From Dactylorhiza incarnata (lineage: Eukaryota; Streptophyta; Magnoliopsida; Asparagales; Orchidaceae), in NCBI GenBank assembly GCA_033032865.1, contig JAWHQI010000277.1, positions 3,218,501 to 3,282,500 of the forward strand: a stretch of DNA of 64,000 bases, read 5' to 3'. Below the pieces are notes generated by a model. It did no database searches, was not told where the DNA came from, and was given only the letters and a program-made list of their open reading frames with translations. Position numbers and translations under genes: made by a program. Shown here piece by piece: positions 11,468 through 22,327 of this stretch. The stretch's first letter is position 1, and every line of letters starts with the position of its first letter.

Positions 11468-11701
11468 AGGGCCCAGCTGCCCCCCCCCCCCCCCCCGCCT
11501 TGCATCCGCCCCCCCTTGCATCCGCCCATGGAAATAGGGTTTCGCCTTTAGTTGGGGGGGGGGGGGGGGGGGGGGGCAAATGCGTATAAAAATATAAATT
11601 TAATAAGAAAAATAGTAATAAACTAAGGGTTTTACAAAAAAATTGGGAGGGGGGGGGGGGGGGGTCAGGGCCTCAGCTGGCCCCCCTTGCATCCGCCCAT
11701 G
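11331..11701. repeat. Tandem duplication of the hAT right end
   Basis: gaaatagggtttcgcc...gcatccgcccatg occurs at 11331..11530 and again at 11531..11701. Each copy carries long G runs (the first also a C run). Only the outer copy abuts the target duplication. Confidence 0.85.
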
Positions 11702-11915
11702 CCCATGAGGGTCTATTTATAGACAAATCCTAGGTGGGTGGGTGGGTGGGGGGGAATTACCTGACCATACATGCGATTTGCAATGGGTACTCGCCCATAC
11801 TCGCACATGCCTTCCCATGCTCGCCTCCTTGAGGATGTCCAGTACTCTACTGGCAAGGTCTGCGAATAGCCGACTCCTTAGGCATTTCTGATCTCGATAA
11901 ATTACGGGTTATACA

Positions 11916-12309
11916 TCAGTATTTGCATGGATCGGCCGTGGGATTGGAGTTAGGATTTGGTGGCAGCTTGCAAAAGTGGCGGGTAATATGACATTTTAAT
12001 GGGGATTAGCTTGAATGGTGTTGCACGTGGAAATGGCTCGGCCGTATTGCAATCTTTAACGTGGGCTTGCATGACGCGACCATGCGTGGGTGCGGCGAGA
12101 CTTTGGCTTTCTTGCTTTGGATGGGTGTGGCTTGAACTCTTGAGCTCGGCCAACGCAACAACTTCAGTAATATGTCATTCTTCAACGTCGGGAGCGCGAC
12201 AGCAACATTAAACCTACAAAAACAAACAAAACTTAAATTAGTACAATAATATAAAAAGAAACAATTTATAAATGAAAATACATAATATATTACTAATTTA
12301 TATAAAATA
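11916..12309. other. No gene seen; left flank of LINE
   Basis: Ordinary-composition DNA without repeats or credible frames. The last 14 bases (12296..12309, ATTTATATAAAATA) are the left target duplication of the LINE. Confidence 0.4.
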
Positions 12310-13090
12310 CACAACAACAACACTCAAGCCTGTATCCCATCATAGTGGGGTCGGCTATATAGATCATTTGTCGCCATTGCGCCCTATCTTTAATCATAGT
12401 ATCACTAATGTCTAAGTACATCATGTCTTTCCTTATAGTTTCATTCAAAGTCTTTTTTTGTCTACCCCTCCCCCGTTTAACATGCCTACTGACTAAACTC
12501 TCACAACGCCTAACATGTGCCTCTAATGTTCTCCTATGTACATGTCTGAACCATCTTAAATGAGCTTCTCGCATCTTCTCTACAATTGGCGCCACTCTTG
12601 TCTTATCCCTGATACATTCATTCCTAATTTTATCCCGTCTAGTGCGACCACACATCCACCTAAGCATTCTCATCTCCGCAACTCTCATTTTTTACTTATG
12701 TACACCACCATTCACTGCCCAACACTCAGAACCGTAGAGCATTGCTGGTCTAATTGCAGTATGATAAAACTTGCCTTTATGTTTTAATGGTACTTTACGA
12801 TCACATAAGATCCCAGACGTGCCTCTCCACTTCAACCAACCTGCTTGGATTCCATGTATCACATCTTTATCTACACCTCCATCTTTTTGAATTATCGATT
12901 CCAGATATTTAAAACACTCACTGCGGGAAATATCCCGGTCACACAATTTAATGACAGAGTCACCCGACCTTCTTGCACTACTAAATTTAAGCTCGATATA
13001 CTCCGTCTTGTCCTGCTCAACCTAAAACCCTTCTTTTCTAAAGTGTCTCGCCAAGATTCAAGTTTCGCGTTTACACCCTAAACCCTACTT
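12310..13090 (-). pseudogene. RTE-type LINE, 5'-truncated 3' end of ORF2
   Basis: Minus-strand fragments of the RTE ORF2 C-terminus: LESWRDTLEKKGFRLSRT, then CDRDISRSECFKYLES, then [19 protein letters not shown] and [17 protein letters not shown]. These are split by frameshifts near 12700 and 12960. The element ends in a TTG-repeat tail (acaacaacaac on plus, 12311..12323) after the typical cccatcatagtggggtcggc 3' segment. A 14-bp target duplication ATTTATATAAAATA lies at 12296..12309 and 13091..13104. It is a dead-on-arrival copy. Confidence 0.9.
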
Positions 13091-13104
13091 ATTTATATAA
13101 AATA

Positions 13105-13814
13105 TTAAACTAAATTATATACTAAAAATATACATAATTTCTACTTATCACATCACCACTCCGAATTTCTAGAGCCTCATCTTAGATCTATGTAGCAACT
13201 CCCTTGGTTTATTATGAAGATCAAAAGGAGAACATGAAGGGAAAGCGCATCAACGATAATTCTACGCGAAGGTCGCGCATCAACAACGACGATTTCGCTC
13301 ATGCCTTCGTCTTCACCTTCAGAAGTTCTTCATAGGGAGTTCTACTGCATATTTTATATTCATCATATCTTTTGAATTTGTCTTTTCTGATGGTTACTCT
13401 TTTTGTAACGGTAGTGGAATTCGCCGCATGTGTTGGCGACTAGGTCATGCGCGTCTTAGGGAGGAATTCGCCGCGGGTGTTGGCGAGTAGATCTTGGGTT
13501 TAGGTCTAGGGGACGGCTTGAGGCCTATCTAGGGAGAAATATGCTAGGGCTAACCGGTCCTTAGGGAGAAGGGTCGGTTTAGAAAATAAAATAATTTTTA
13601 TATTCACCGCCTTGATTTCTAGAGTTATAGAAATCGCCTTTTTGTAATCAATTTATTAACGAAATATAATCATGCAATACGCTACTTTGATTTCAATTTC
13701 AATTTGGTGAAAAATATTTTAAGTAAAATATTTTTATTCAAAGTTTCAAGTAAAACTCTAAATTTCTTAAAAACCTTTATTCACTCTCCTCTAAGGGCGC
13801 TTGTAGATCCAACA
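13105..13814 (+). mobile_element. Copia-type LTR 3' end fragment
   Basis: The 3' end aaaacctttattcactctcc...gatccaaca resembles the CACCCCCCTCTAGG...AACA termini of plant SIRE or Angela-like copia LTRs. No tRNA-Met binding site follows, so the element is broken just after the LTR. The start was not located; the LINE may sit inside it. Confidence 0.4.
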
Positions 13815-14640
13815 ATATGCTTTGACACCCCGCTTTGCAAGAAATTCAATTTTAATAGGTCGATAGCCAAAGTGAAGTAGGTGGGCCAAGCGATAGAGTT
13901 GAGTCGCGTAGCAATGAATTGCACAGGCTAAGCCTTTAGGGGAAAGTCAGTGTTGGAGGGGTCGCCCGAGACCCTATCTAGTAAAGGAGACCGCTCTTCT
14001 AGCGGTAAAGACTTTCTAACGAAGCTAAAGAGAAGTAACAGAGAAATCAACCTTTTTTTTTACCATGGGTCTGAACCATCTACTCTATCTGATACTGAAC
14101 TAGATTCCCAAACTCTATCTTATATTTATATTATATTAATTTCACATAATTTTTATAACATTTGATAATTTCTTACACTTAGAATTATTTTTATTTTTAT
14201 TTTTATTTTTCATCAAATGTTATGCACTTTTGAACTTTTTCTTTAAATTCATATATTTAATATATCATAATTAATCTCACAATCTCTAAAGCTTCTTAAT
14301 AAAAAAAAGTATCAACTACCCTTTTTACTAACTATAATTAAAAATGTCTCAACTACTAAAATTATTGTTTTAATTAATAATATTAACTTATTATTTATTT
14401 AATAATTAGAAATCTAACTTATTATTCCTCTTCTTTAATTCTTTTCATTTAATATATCATAATTAGGGATCAAGAGATATCATTGCATTGTTAAAATTAA
14501 TAATAATATAGCATATCAAAAATATGCTCAAGAGTGAGTTTTGAACCCATAACCTCTCATAAGGATGTAAACTTGTCTTAATATTAAAATTAAAAAACTG
14601 ATAGAAGTGGGCAGCCTCCCACACTGGGCCTAGTATAGAT
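13815..14640. other. AT-rich sequence without recognised gene
   Basis: Possible decayed copia interior near 13815-14060, then very AT-rich DNA to about 14460. No frame resembles a known protein. Confidence 0.3.
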
Positions 14641-15224
14641 CCGCCCATGGAAACGAGTGACGCAACATTACTTCGGCTCACACGTGAAAGCGCTTCGAAA
14701 CAAAAGGCGAGCAATCTTTTGAAGAAAACTGTAGGAAAAAGTTATATAATATGAAGTCATGGTCAAAACAACGAGAATAAATAACCCAATGTCATCATCA
14801 TCATAATACATTTCAAAACATTCAAGATGTTTGAAAACATTCCAGAAAATTATAAATGGAGGTACACAAAAAAATTCTAAACACAAATGCTAGCGGGGTG
14901 AGTAGGAGGGTCGTGGGTCACATGTTGGAAATTAATTTTGGGGGTGCACGTAGCTGAACTTGGTCTGCTAATAACCAAATTTGGTCTGCGAATAGGCAAC
15001 TTTGGTCCGCGAATAGCCAATATTTGTCCCAAAACAAACTAGTTACGTGACGTGAGAACGCTTCCATCTTATCAGAGCTGTTTCTCCCTCATCTGATCAC
15101 CGTTTTTTAACATATAAGTAGTCAAAATTCATTGTCTCGACGAGAGGAATCCAAATCCACTAACAATTTTGAAAAATAATGGGGGTGCTAGTGTCCCTCG
15201 GGCCCCCCTCTGGATCCGCCCCTG
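14641..15224. mobile_element. Orphan hAT-like termini
   Basis: gatccgcccatg near 14641 and tggatccgcccctg ending at 15224 match the right terminus of the hAT at 8081..11701. No matching left terminus or 8-bp duplication was found, so these are truncated or rearranged ends. Confidence 0.35.
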
Positions 15225-15300
15225 AAAAGAATAAATAGCCCAATGCCATCATCATCATCATAATGCATTTCAAAACATTCAAGATGTTTGAAAACATAAG
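14776..15300. repeat. Direct repeat pair (~70 bp) bracketing a hAT-like end
   Basis: aataaataacccaatg...gatgtttgaaaacat occurs at about 14776..14845 and again at about 15227..15297 with few differences. The second copy begins immediately after the orphan hAT terminus. Confidence 0.75.
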
Positions 15301-15455
15301 TTACATTGTTACAATGTGATAAACAACTAGCATAGATCTCTCTACATGTTCAATACCACAAAACAATCTACAGTAATTAATCTGAAAATCTTATAGAAGC
15401 TTCCCATTCAGCTCAACCTCTACTTCCAAACTCCAACTTTTGACAAATACTACAC

Positions 15456-16144
15456 TTACAATGTCTCTCCAAAGGCAATGTAAGGACATGAGTGTACACT
15501 GCAATCTTCCGAAATATCGGAATTCGTCGACATAGTTTCAGCTATAATGTCTTTCAGCTGAATCGAAATGACCATAACTGAATCAATTTCAAAATCTAGT
15601 CTCCTCCGAAGATACACATGTGAATTCTTCATCTTCTTCCTCCTCGGGGCCAGCAATAAATCATCTGCTCCAGGGGCGAATGGATCAGAATTTCGAAAAC
15701 CATCTCATCCTCAGTTTGATCTGATGATGGCGACGACGAATGAGATACAAACAAACTCAAATTGATGCATACGGCATTAAGGAACCAAAGGAGGAGTTCT
15801 TTGAACAAAGGGAGTAAATATTGTTTTTAATCATCTCAAGCCTAGGTACAGGTTCCATTTCTAGGAGGCTTTTTTTCTGGATACGTATCGTCGTCTCCCA
15901 ATCCTGTATCCAAAATGCCAGCAAAATGCATATTAGATATCAAAAGGAGCGAAAAATGAACAGGGATGCAAGTTCGATTCATTAAAGAAACCCTGGTTGA
16001 AAATCCCCAACTGTCTGAAATTATAAACATTGGGGAAGGCAGAAATAAATCAAAAAGCTCCTTCATTTTTCTGATCCATAAACTAATGTTTGATGCATAC
16101 GCCATTTTTATAGCTTTTAAGGGACGTCTTGGAAATTGCGCCAC
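15456..16144 (-). pseudogene. Unidentified gene fragment with exon-like segments
   Basis: Three minus-strand segments have normal amino-acid composition. One (15903..15757) follows an acceptor-like gcattttggatacag and encodes DWETTIRIQKKSLLEMEP ending at a stop. A second (about 15690..15456) contains DPFAPGADDLLLAPRRKK and VYLRRRLDFEIDS. An upstream one (16144..15842) begins MAQFPRRPLKAIK. The frames do not join without a shift, so this is probably a captured or decayed piece of a host gene. I do not recognise the family. Confidence 0.3.
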
Positions 16145-16269
16145 CTCAACGCCTAGACGAGCGAATATGAGCTCTAGATTGGGGGCACACGGATCACCAA
16201 TTTTAGGATTATGATATTATTTCCCCCGGGGCATCCCGGTCTACCCAGTCAGTGAGACGAGACGACGAC

Positions 16270-16760
16270 AGGAGCATGCAGCGACGTGGAGGTGAGCAAC
16301 AAGACCATTTGACGACGTGAGCATACGATGGCGTGAAGGTGAGAGACGGGAGCATTCGACGGCGTGAGCATACAATGGCGTGGAGGTGAGCGACGAGAGC
16401 ATGCGTTGGCGTGGAGGTGAGCGGCGGGAGCATGCGTTGGCGTTGAGGTGAGCGAAGAGAGTATGCGATGGCGTGGAGGTAAGCGACGAGAGCATGCATT
16501 GGCGTGGAGGTGAGCGACAGGAGCATGCATTGGTGTGGAGGTGAGTGAAGGGAGCATGCATTGGCGTGGAGGTGAGCGACCGGACCATGCGTTGGCGTGG
16601 AGGTGACGGGATCATGCCTTGGCGTGGAGGTAAGAGACGGGAGCATGCATTGGCGTGGACGTGAGAGACGAGAGCATGCGTTGGCGTGGACGTAAGGGAC
16701 AGGAACATGCGTTGGTGTGGAGGTGCGCGATGGGAGCATGCGTTGGCGTGGAGGTGAGCG
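16270..16760. repeat. 31-bp GC-rich minisatellite (~16 units)
   Basis: Units contain gcgtggaggtgagcgacg and gagcatgc. The minus-strand frames over it (Thr/Pro/His/Cys-rich, up to 259 codons) are artefacts of the period. Confidence 0.88.
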
Positions 16761-16839
16761 ACAGGAGGAGCGCGCGACAGAAGCACAGAGGTCGGAGACG
16801 GGAGGCGCGCACGGCGGTGGCACGAAGGGGGTTCAAATT

Positions 16840-17460
16840 GCACGGCCTCCAGCCACATGGAGGTCGTGCGCTTGCGCGACCTTCGACTGCGAGGAGGTAG
16901 TGCGCTTGCGCCTCCGGTCGTGCGGAGGCGGTGCGTCGGCGCAGCCTCCGGTCTTGCGAAGGTCGTACGCCCGCGCAGCCTGCACGACCTCGGACCATAA
17001 TGAGGCCACGCAGAGGCCATGTGCGGCCTCCGACCGTGCGGAGGACAGGCGCATGTGCGGCCTTCGACCGCGCGGAGGTCGTGCCCCCTGCGCGGACTTC
17101 GACCTCGCGGAGACCGTGCTCCTGCGCGGCCTCCGACTACGCGAAGGCCGAGCGCGAGCTTCGACTGTGCGAAGGCAGAGTGCGACCTCCGACTGCGCGG
17201 AGGCCAACCGCACGTGCGACCTCCGATCGGGCGGAGACCGTGCGCCTGCGCTGCCTCAGACTGTGTCGAGTCCGTGCGTCCTCCGACCGCGCGGAGGTCG
17301 TGCGCTTACTTGGCCAGTGCGGCCTCCTGCCGCGCGGAGGTCATGCTCCTGCGCGATCTCCAGTCATGCAGAGGTCGTGCAACCTCCGACCGTGCAGCTT
17401 GCGCGGCCTCCAGCCATGCGAAGGTCGCGGGGCTGCCGCCTCTTTGCTTAGGTGATGTGC
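16840..17460. repeat. ~34-bp hairpin-forming GC-rich array
   Basis: Units repeat cctccgaccgcgcggagg followed by tcgtgcgcctgcgcgg with variation. In most units CCTCCG pairs with CGGAGG around a short loop. Units are more diverged than in the adjacent 31-bp array. All six frames are open in places; none is a credible protein. Confidence 0.8.
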
Positions 17461-17944
17461 TACCCGCACCCCCATGATGGAGAGTGTTGTTACCCGCACC
17501 CCCACGATTGGAAGGAGGGTGCGGTTATCCAGACCCCTATGATGGCGGAGGTGTGGTTTGCGTGCATGCGCATACACGCGTTCCGATGTTCATTTGGGAG
17601 ACCAAATTGATTCGAAATTGCACAATATTAAGCCCGTTGGAAATGTATCGATGAGCTGGTCGTGGTTGCTGCAAAAAATCTCTTGTTCAATATAACTGTT
17701 TTTTGGGAACCCCATCAAAGTCCCCCAATTTTCGAAGGTCACTTTTAGTAGAAAATGAGCCCGGAAATTTTTCTGACGATCGTATATTTTCAGGTGTGTA
17801 AGTTTGCTTGTTCGATCTGTGTTGAAGTCATTCTCTCACCCAGGCTGCTTCACGAGTTTGCGCGGGCGAATTATCACGTCTCACTCGGTTATGAGCTTGC
17901 CGCTCTGTGTAGATCCTCGAAGTCGATGTTCGGGCTATGAGCCT
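17461..17944. other. No gene seen; left flank of E2
   Basis: Mixed sequence. The last ~60 bases resemble the start of the 129-bp array that resumes after E2 at 25512, so E2 probably inserted at the edge of that array. Confidence 0.4.
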
Positions 17945-18109
17945 TGTACAACCCTCATATTTCCCGAGTCGGTGTGACCCGACCCGGATGAGGCCAAGAT
18001 TACGAAGGCGACCGAGACGGGCAATACGATCGCGTGGAGACGGTCGAAACCAATCAAGGCAAAGAGAGGCCGCGGGGGAAGCAGGGGGAGCACCCGCTCC
18101 CCCGACTCC

Positions 18110-18270
18110 CCTTCGGGCGAGTGGGAGGAGCCTCCCACTCGCCACTCACCCGGGCGAGTGGGAGGAGCCTCCCACTCGCCGGCCACCTTGGGGGCGAGTG
18201 GGAGGGGGCCCTCCCACTCGCCACCCCCTTTGGGCGAGTGGGAGGAATTCTCCCACTCGCCCGGCACGTT
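18110..18270. repeat. Palindrome cluster in E2 U3
   Basis: Tandem stem-loops built on GGCGAGTGGGAGG and CCTCCCACTCGCC with 2-6 base centres. The same cluster is found in the 3' LTR (24795..24970) with one extra unit. It lies about 170-330 bases upstream of the TATA box. Confidence 0.9.
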
Positions 18271-18440
18271 GGGGGGAGGTCGGTATGACCTCCTGTGAGG
18301 GGGAAGTGGGCATCTCGAGTCCCACTCGCCCCCCCCCCTCACGCGTTGATTGTTCATGGTCATGGTCGGACTGTGGATAGCAGAATTTTGGCTATTCGCA
18401 GTCCCATTTTGGCTATCCGCAGTCCATTTTTGGGAAAGTC

Positions 18441-18448
18441 TATAAATA
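18441..18448 (+). promoter_or_regulatory. TATA box of E2 5' LTR
   Basis: TATAAATA in gtctataaatagac. An identical box lies at 25145..25152 in the 3' LTR. Confidence 0.7.
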
Positions 18449-18817
18449 GACCCCCATGGGCACCTTGGGAAGGGTTGGTCACTACCCCCCCCCCCCCCCC
18501 CCCCCCCTCGCGTGTGTCTTGTGAGCAAGCACCCCCCCTCCCTTGTCGTCCTTCAGCTGACAGTGAGGTGGTTCTTAGTGCCCTCCAAGGTGCCCAGGCT
18601 CAGCATTGGCTTGGGAGGGGAAGTTCTGAGTGGGCTTCCGGGTGTGTGGTGGGACCTCCACGCTGAAGCTTAAGGGGTCTGTCTCTAGATTCTAGTTATC
18701 ATCAAGTCCGAGTCTCTTAGTTCCTAGCAACCGGTCACGGGTCTAGGCTTAGGTCAAGTAAGGGTTAGTCGCAACCCCCTTTCGAACGCTGAAGCCGGGA
18801 AACTGGTTTCAACATTC

Positions 18818-18835
18818 TGGTGCGGTGAGCGTGGA
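18818..18835 (+). other. E2 primer binding site (tRNA-Phe-like)
   Basis: TGGTGCGGTGAGCGTGGA, three bases after the LTR. Identical to the sites of E1 and E4. An open frame can be read from a GTG inside this site, but that is not a plausible start. Confidence 0.78.
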
Positions 18836-18869
18836 CGCGACTAATTCGGAAAGCTCTGGGCCGAGTCTC

Positions 18870-21800
18870 ATGGCGGTAAGCAAAGAATCAGGGAGCTCGC
18901 CTCCTCCCAAAAAGTTGCGGCCATTGACGGGGGAGGAGGAGGCAGAGGAGGCAAGTCATGCATTGGATGATCTGACCAAGTTGGAGGTGGCGGAGGAAGT
19001 GAGTGAGAAAGAAGTCATTAGCGGTAGTGGAAGGCCTGAGAAGATACGGATTAGCGGGAGGCTGAGCGGGCAGGATCAGGAAAGGATCCGAAGGTGTGTC
19101 CAACAGAACATAGACGTCTTCGCATGGAGTGCTGCGGAGATGCCGGGTATTGATGCGGATGTGGCATGTCATCGCCTCAACCTCGACCCGAGCGTTCGCC
19201 CCATTCGCCAGAAGAAGAGGAAGGCGTCACCCACTCTCGCTGGGCCGATCAGAGAGGAGGTGAGAAAACTGTTAGAGGCCGGGTTCGTGGAAGAGATCCA
19301 ATACCCAGGGTGGGTTTCAAACGTAGTGATGGTAAAGAAGGGAGAGGGGAAGTGGAGAATGTGCGTAGACTTCACTATGCTAAACAAAGCGTGTCCTAAA
19401 GACTGCTATCCGTTGCCCCGGATCGATGCGTTGGTAGATTCAGCGGTCGGCTTCCCGGTGATGAGCTTCTTGGATGCGTTCTCCGGCTATCATCAAATTC
19501 GAATGCATTCGCCCGACGTCAAGGATGTCTCGTTCATCACAGACGATGGGTGTTACTGTTATAAGATGATGCCGTTCGGGTTGAGGAATGCGGGGGCGAC
19601 CTATCAAAGGATGATGGATCGAGTATTCAGAGAGCAGAAGGGGCGCAACTTAGAAGTCTACGTGGATGACTTAATGATTAAAAGCAAGGATGTGGAGTCC
19701 CACCTACAAGACCTAGTGGAGACCTTCGCTACCCTTCGGAGGTTCAAAATGAGGCTGAACCCATCTAAGTGTGTTTTTGGAGCAAGCCGAGGAAAATTCT
19801 TGGGACACCTCCTCACCCCGGAGGGGGTCGAGCCCAATCCAGATAAGGTGAAGGCCATCTTGGAGTTGGAATCGCCGAAGAACGCGAAAGAAATTCAGAG
19901 ACTGACGGGGAAGTTAGCAGGGCTGAGTCGGTTCCTCTCCAGGGCGGGAGAGAAGTGCTCTCCTTTCTTCAGAGCCCTACGCCAGGGTCAGAGATTCGAA
20001 TGGACACCAGAGTGCGAGAAGGCTTTTCAAGCCTTGAAGGAACAACTGACGCGAGCCCCCTTGCTCCAGGGGCCAAGGGAAGGGGAGGACCTTTTTCTAT
20101 ACCTAGGGGTAGGGGTCGAGGCAGTGATCTCAGTCCTGGTCCGGGAAGAGGGGAAGAAGCAGCTGCCGATCTACTATGTTAGCAGAGTCCTGAAGAAGGC
20201 AGAACTCAGATACCCTGTCCTGGAAAAGCTGGCGTTTGCTTTAATCATCTCAGCCCGGAAACTGCGTCCGTATTTCCAGGCTCACTCGATCAGGGTGGTG
20301 ACCGACCATCCCCTTCGCAACATTATGGAGGGAGTAGAGCATTCGGGCAGGTTGGCAAAGTGGTCGGTCGAGCTCAGCGAGTTTGATGTCAGCTTCGTCC
20401 CCCGGTTGTCAATGAAGGCGCAGGCGGTAGCAGACTTCCTGGCAGAATACGTCAAAGAGGTGGATGGGCCGGAGCCCGCCGGTTCGGTAGCATGGGATTT
20501 GTTCGCGGATGGAGCATCAGGAAGAAGTTCCCTCGGCGGAGGGGTGATCCTGGTCAGCCCACATGGGACCAGGATCGAACAGGCAATCCACATTCGGTTC
20601 CCTGTGACTAACAACCAGGCCGAGTATGAAGCAGTGGTGGCAGGGCTCCGTCTGGCAAAGGAGTTGGAAATCCGGGACGTGAAGGTTTTCACAGATTCAA
20701 TGGTAGTGGCCTCCCAGGTTCGAGGGGAGTTCGAAGCAAAGGAGCCAACCCTCCAGAGATGTCTGGCGAAGGTTAGGGAGCTCATCGGATGGTTTCACAC
20801 CTTCTCCATTCAGCACATCCCGAGAGAAGAGAACACACGAGCGGACCAGTTGGCGAAGCACGGTCCTCGCGCAGGAGGGACGGTGACCGAGCTGTTCCGC
20901 CCATCTATCGAGGAAGGCGAGCTGATGGAGATTGATCAAGGGGCCTCGTGGATAGACCCGATCCTTACCTTTCTGACTTCGGGCAAGTTCCCGGAAGGAG
21001 ACTTAGATAAGAGGCGGTTCAGGTACAAGTCAGCATATTACGTGATGCGCGGGGGAAGTTTGTACAGGAAGACTTTGGCCGGGCTCCTGGCAAGGTGCGT
21101 GACGGAAGATGAAGTTCCAAGGGTCCTGGAGGAGATCCACTCCGGAGAATGCGGGAGCCATTCGGGGAGTTAGACCCTAGAAAAAAGGGTGCTGAGGCAA
21201 GGGTATTTCTGGCCGACTCTGCGGAAGGATGTCATGGAATTTGCAAGGAAATGTCGGAAGTGTCAGCTCTTCGCGCCACTCCAACTTCAACCCGCGCAGA
21301 GGCTCAGAACAATCACTGCGCCTTGGCCCTTCGCCATCTGGGGGATGGACTTGGTCGGCCCGTTCCCTCAAGCTAGCGGTCAGAGGAGGTTCTTGTTGGT
21401 TATGATCGACTATTTCTCCAAGTGGGTGGAGGTCAAGGCCCTGGCGAAGACGACCTCGCAGGAGATAAATAATTTCATCTGGGGGGAAATAATTTGCAAA
21501 CACGGACTCCCCCTTGCCATAGTGACAGACAACGGGCCACAATTCGCCAGCGATGAACTCATCACCTTCTGCGGCCAAGTGGGCATCGACCTCCGTTTCG
21601 CGTCTGTCCATCATCCTCGAAGCAATGGGCAGGTGGAGGCCGCCAACAAAGTCATAGTCAACTTGCTAAAGAAGAAGGTGGAGAACCTAAAGGGGAACTG
21701 GGTGGAGCAGCTTCCCTCGGTCTTGTGGGCCTTGAGAACGACTCCAAACACGACAACGGGAGAAACGCCATTCAAACTCTCCCATGGGTCGGAAGCCGTA

Positions 21801-22202
21801 CTCCCAGTAGAGTTTGAAATCAGATCCCCCCGGGTCGTGGCTGCCGAGGAGGGGGACGAGGACTGGAGAGTGGGCAACGAAGAGGAACAACGACTCTCGC
21901 TGGATGTGGTTGAGGAGCTCCGAGACCTCGCAACGATTCGGCAAGAAGAGGTGAAGCGCCGGATGGCCAGGTACTTCGATAAGAACATTCGAATCAAACA
22001 ATTCATCCCAGGAGATCTAGTCCTCAAAAAGGTTGACGTCGCGGGAAGGTCGGCAAACGTAGGAAAGCTCCAGCCCAATTGGGAGGGGCCCTATGTAATC
22101 TTAGGGGCCCTGAAGTCAGGGGGGTATCGCCTTCAAAATGTTGAGGGAAGTCCCCTTGGTAACACTTGGAGTGGCGATGATCTTAAACGCTTTTATCCTT
22201 AA
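18870..22202 (+). pseudogene. pol: Gypsy (Tat-like) pol: RT, two RNase H-like regions and integrase, with one in-frame stop
   Basis: I place the start at ATG 18870 (MAVSKESGSS), which aligns with the gag starts of E1 and E4. After about 40 codons it runs into pol: reverse transcriptase with RMCVDFTMLNKACPKD and the catalytic YVDD at 19659..19670, then a thumb and RNase H region. A second RNase H-like domain with DLFADGASG (about 20500) follows, as is usual in the Tat clade. A TAG at 21171..21173 interrupts the zinc-binding region between HSGECGSH and CRKCQ. The same frame continues with integrase: Asp at 21348, Asp at 21528 and Glu at 21636 give the D,D35E pattern, then a GPY-type C-terminus with NWEGPYVI. 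There is no chromodomain, gag or protease. Confidence 0.93.
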
Positions 22203-22327
22203 TAAATATGTTAATTTTCCCTGTGATCATGTCTCTTACTCCAACTAATGATAGTTACTCTAACCGACGGGGGCACAAGTTGGCAGGGTCCCAAGAGGGA
22301 GAACGGTATCGCGAAAGCATCAAGCCC

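Larger units (their letters stand above)
8081..11701 (-). mobile_element. hAT DNA transposon with 8-bp TSD
   Basis: Flanked by CCCATGAG at 8073..8080 and 11702..11709. Terminal inverted repeats are imperfect: CAGGGGCGGATCCAGG on the left and, reversed, CATGGGCGGATGCAAGG on the right. An 8-bp duplication and a C-A-start terminus are typical of hAT elements. The interior holds a broken transposase on minus, GC-rich subterminal repeats and a tandemly duplicated right end. Confidence 0.88.
7959..11915 (-). mobile_element. Degenerate E-like gypsy LTR interrupted by a hAT element
   Basis: The pieces 7959..8080 and 11702..11915 resemble the E-family LTR in order: cttcccctccaaaacc, then ggtctatttatagac (TATA box), then gcgaatagcc and a terminal gggttataca. 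The TGTTGAAACC end is missing. The hAT element 8081..11701 separates the two parts. This is an old, diverged copy. Confidence 0.45.
17945..18814 (+). repeat. E2 5' LTR
   Basis: TGTACAACCC...GGTTTCAACA, the reverse complement of the E1 and E4 LTR ends. U3 (about 18110-18270) carries four to five palindromes with arms GGCGAGTGGGAGG and CCTCCCACTCGCC. A TATA box follows at 18441, then a long C run near 18485. Confidence 0.95.

Noticed and set aside
15205..15224. Right end of one long hAT element starting at 8081
   Set aside because: The terminus matches, but the 8-bp duplication pairs 8073..8080 with 11702..11709, so the element ends at 11701.
16209..17477. Cys/His/Pro-rich frames of 200-260 codons
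   Set aside because: By-products of 31- and 34-bp minisatellites.
18825..18869. Upstream start of the E2 pol frame at a GTG
   Set aside because: That GTG is inside the primer binding site; ATG 18870 aligns with the gag starts of E1 and E4.
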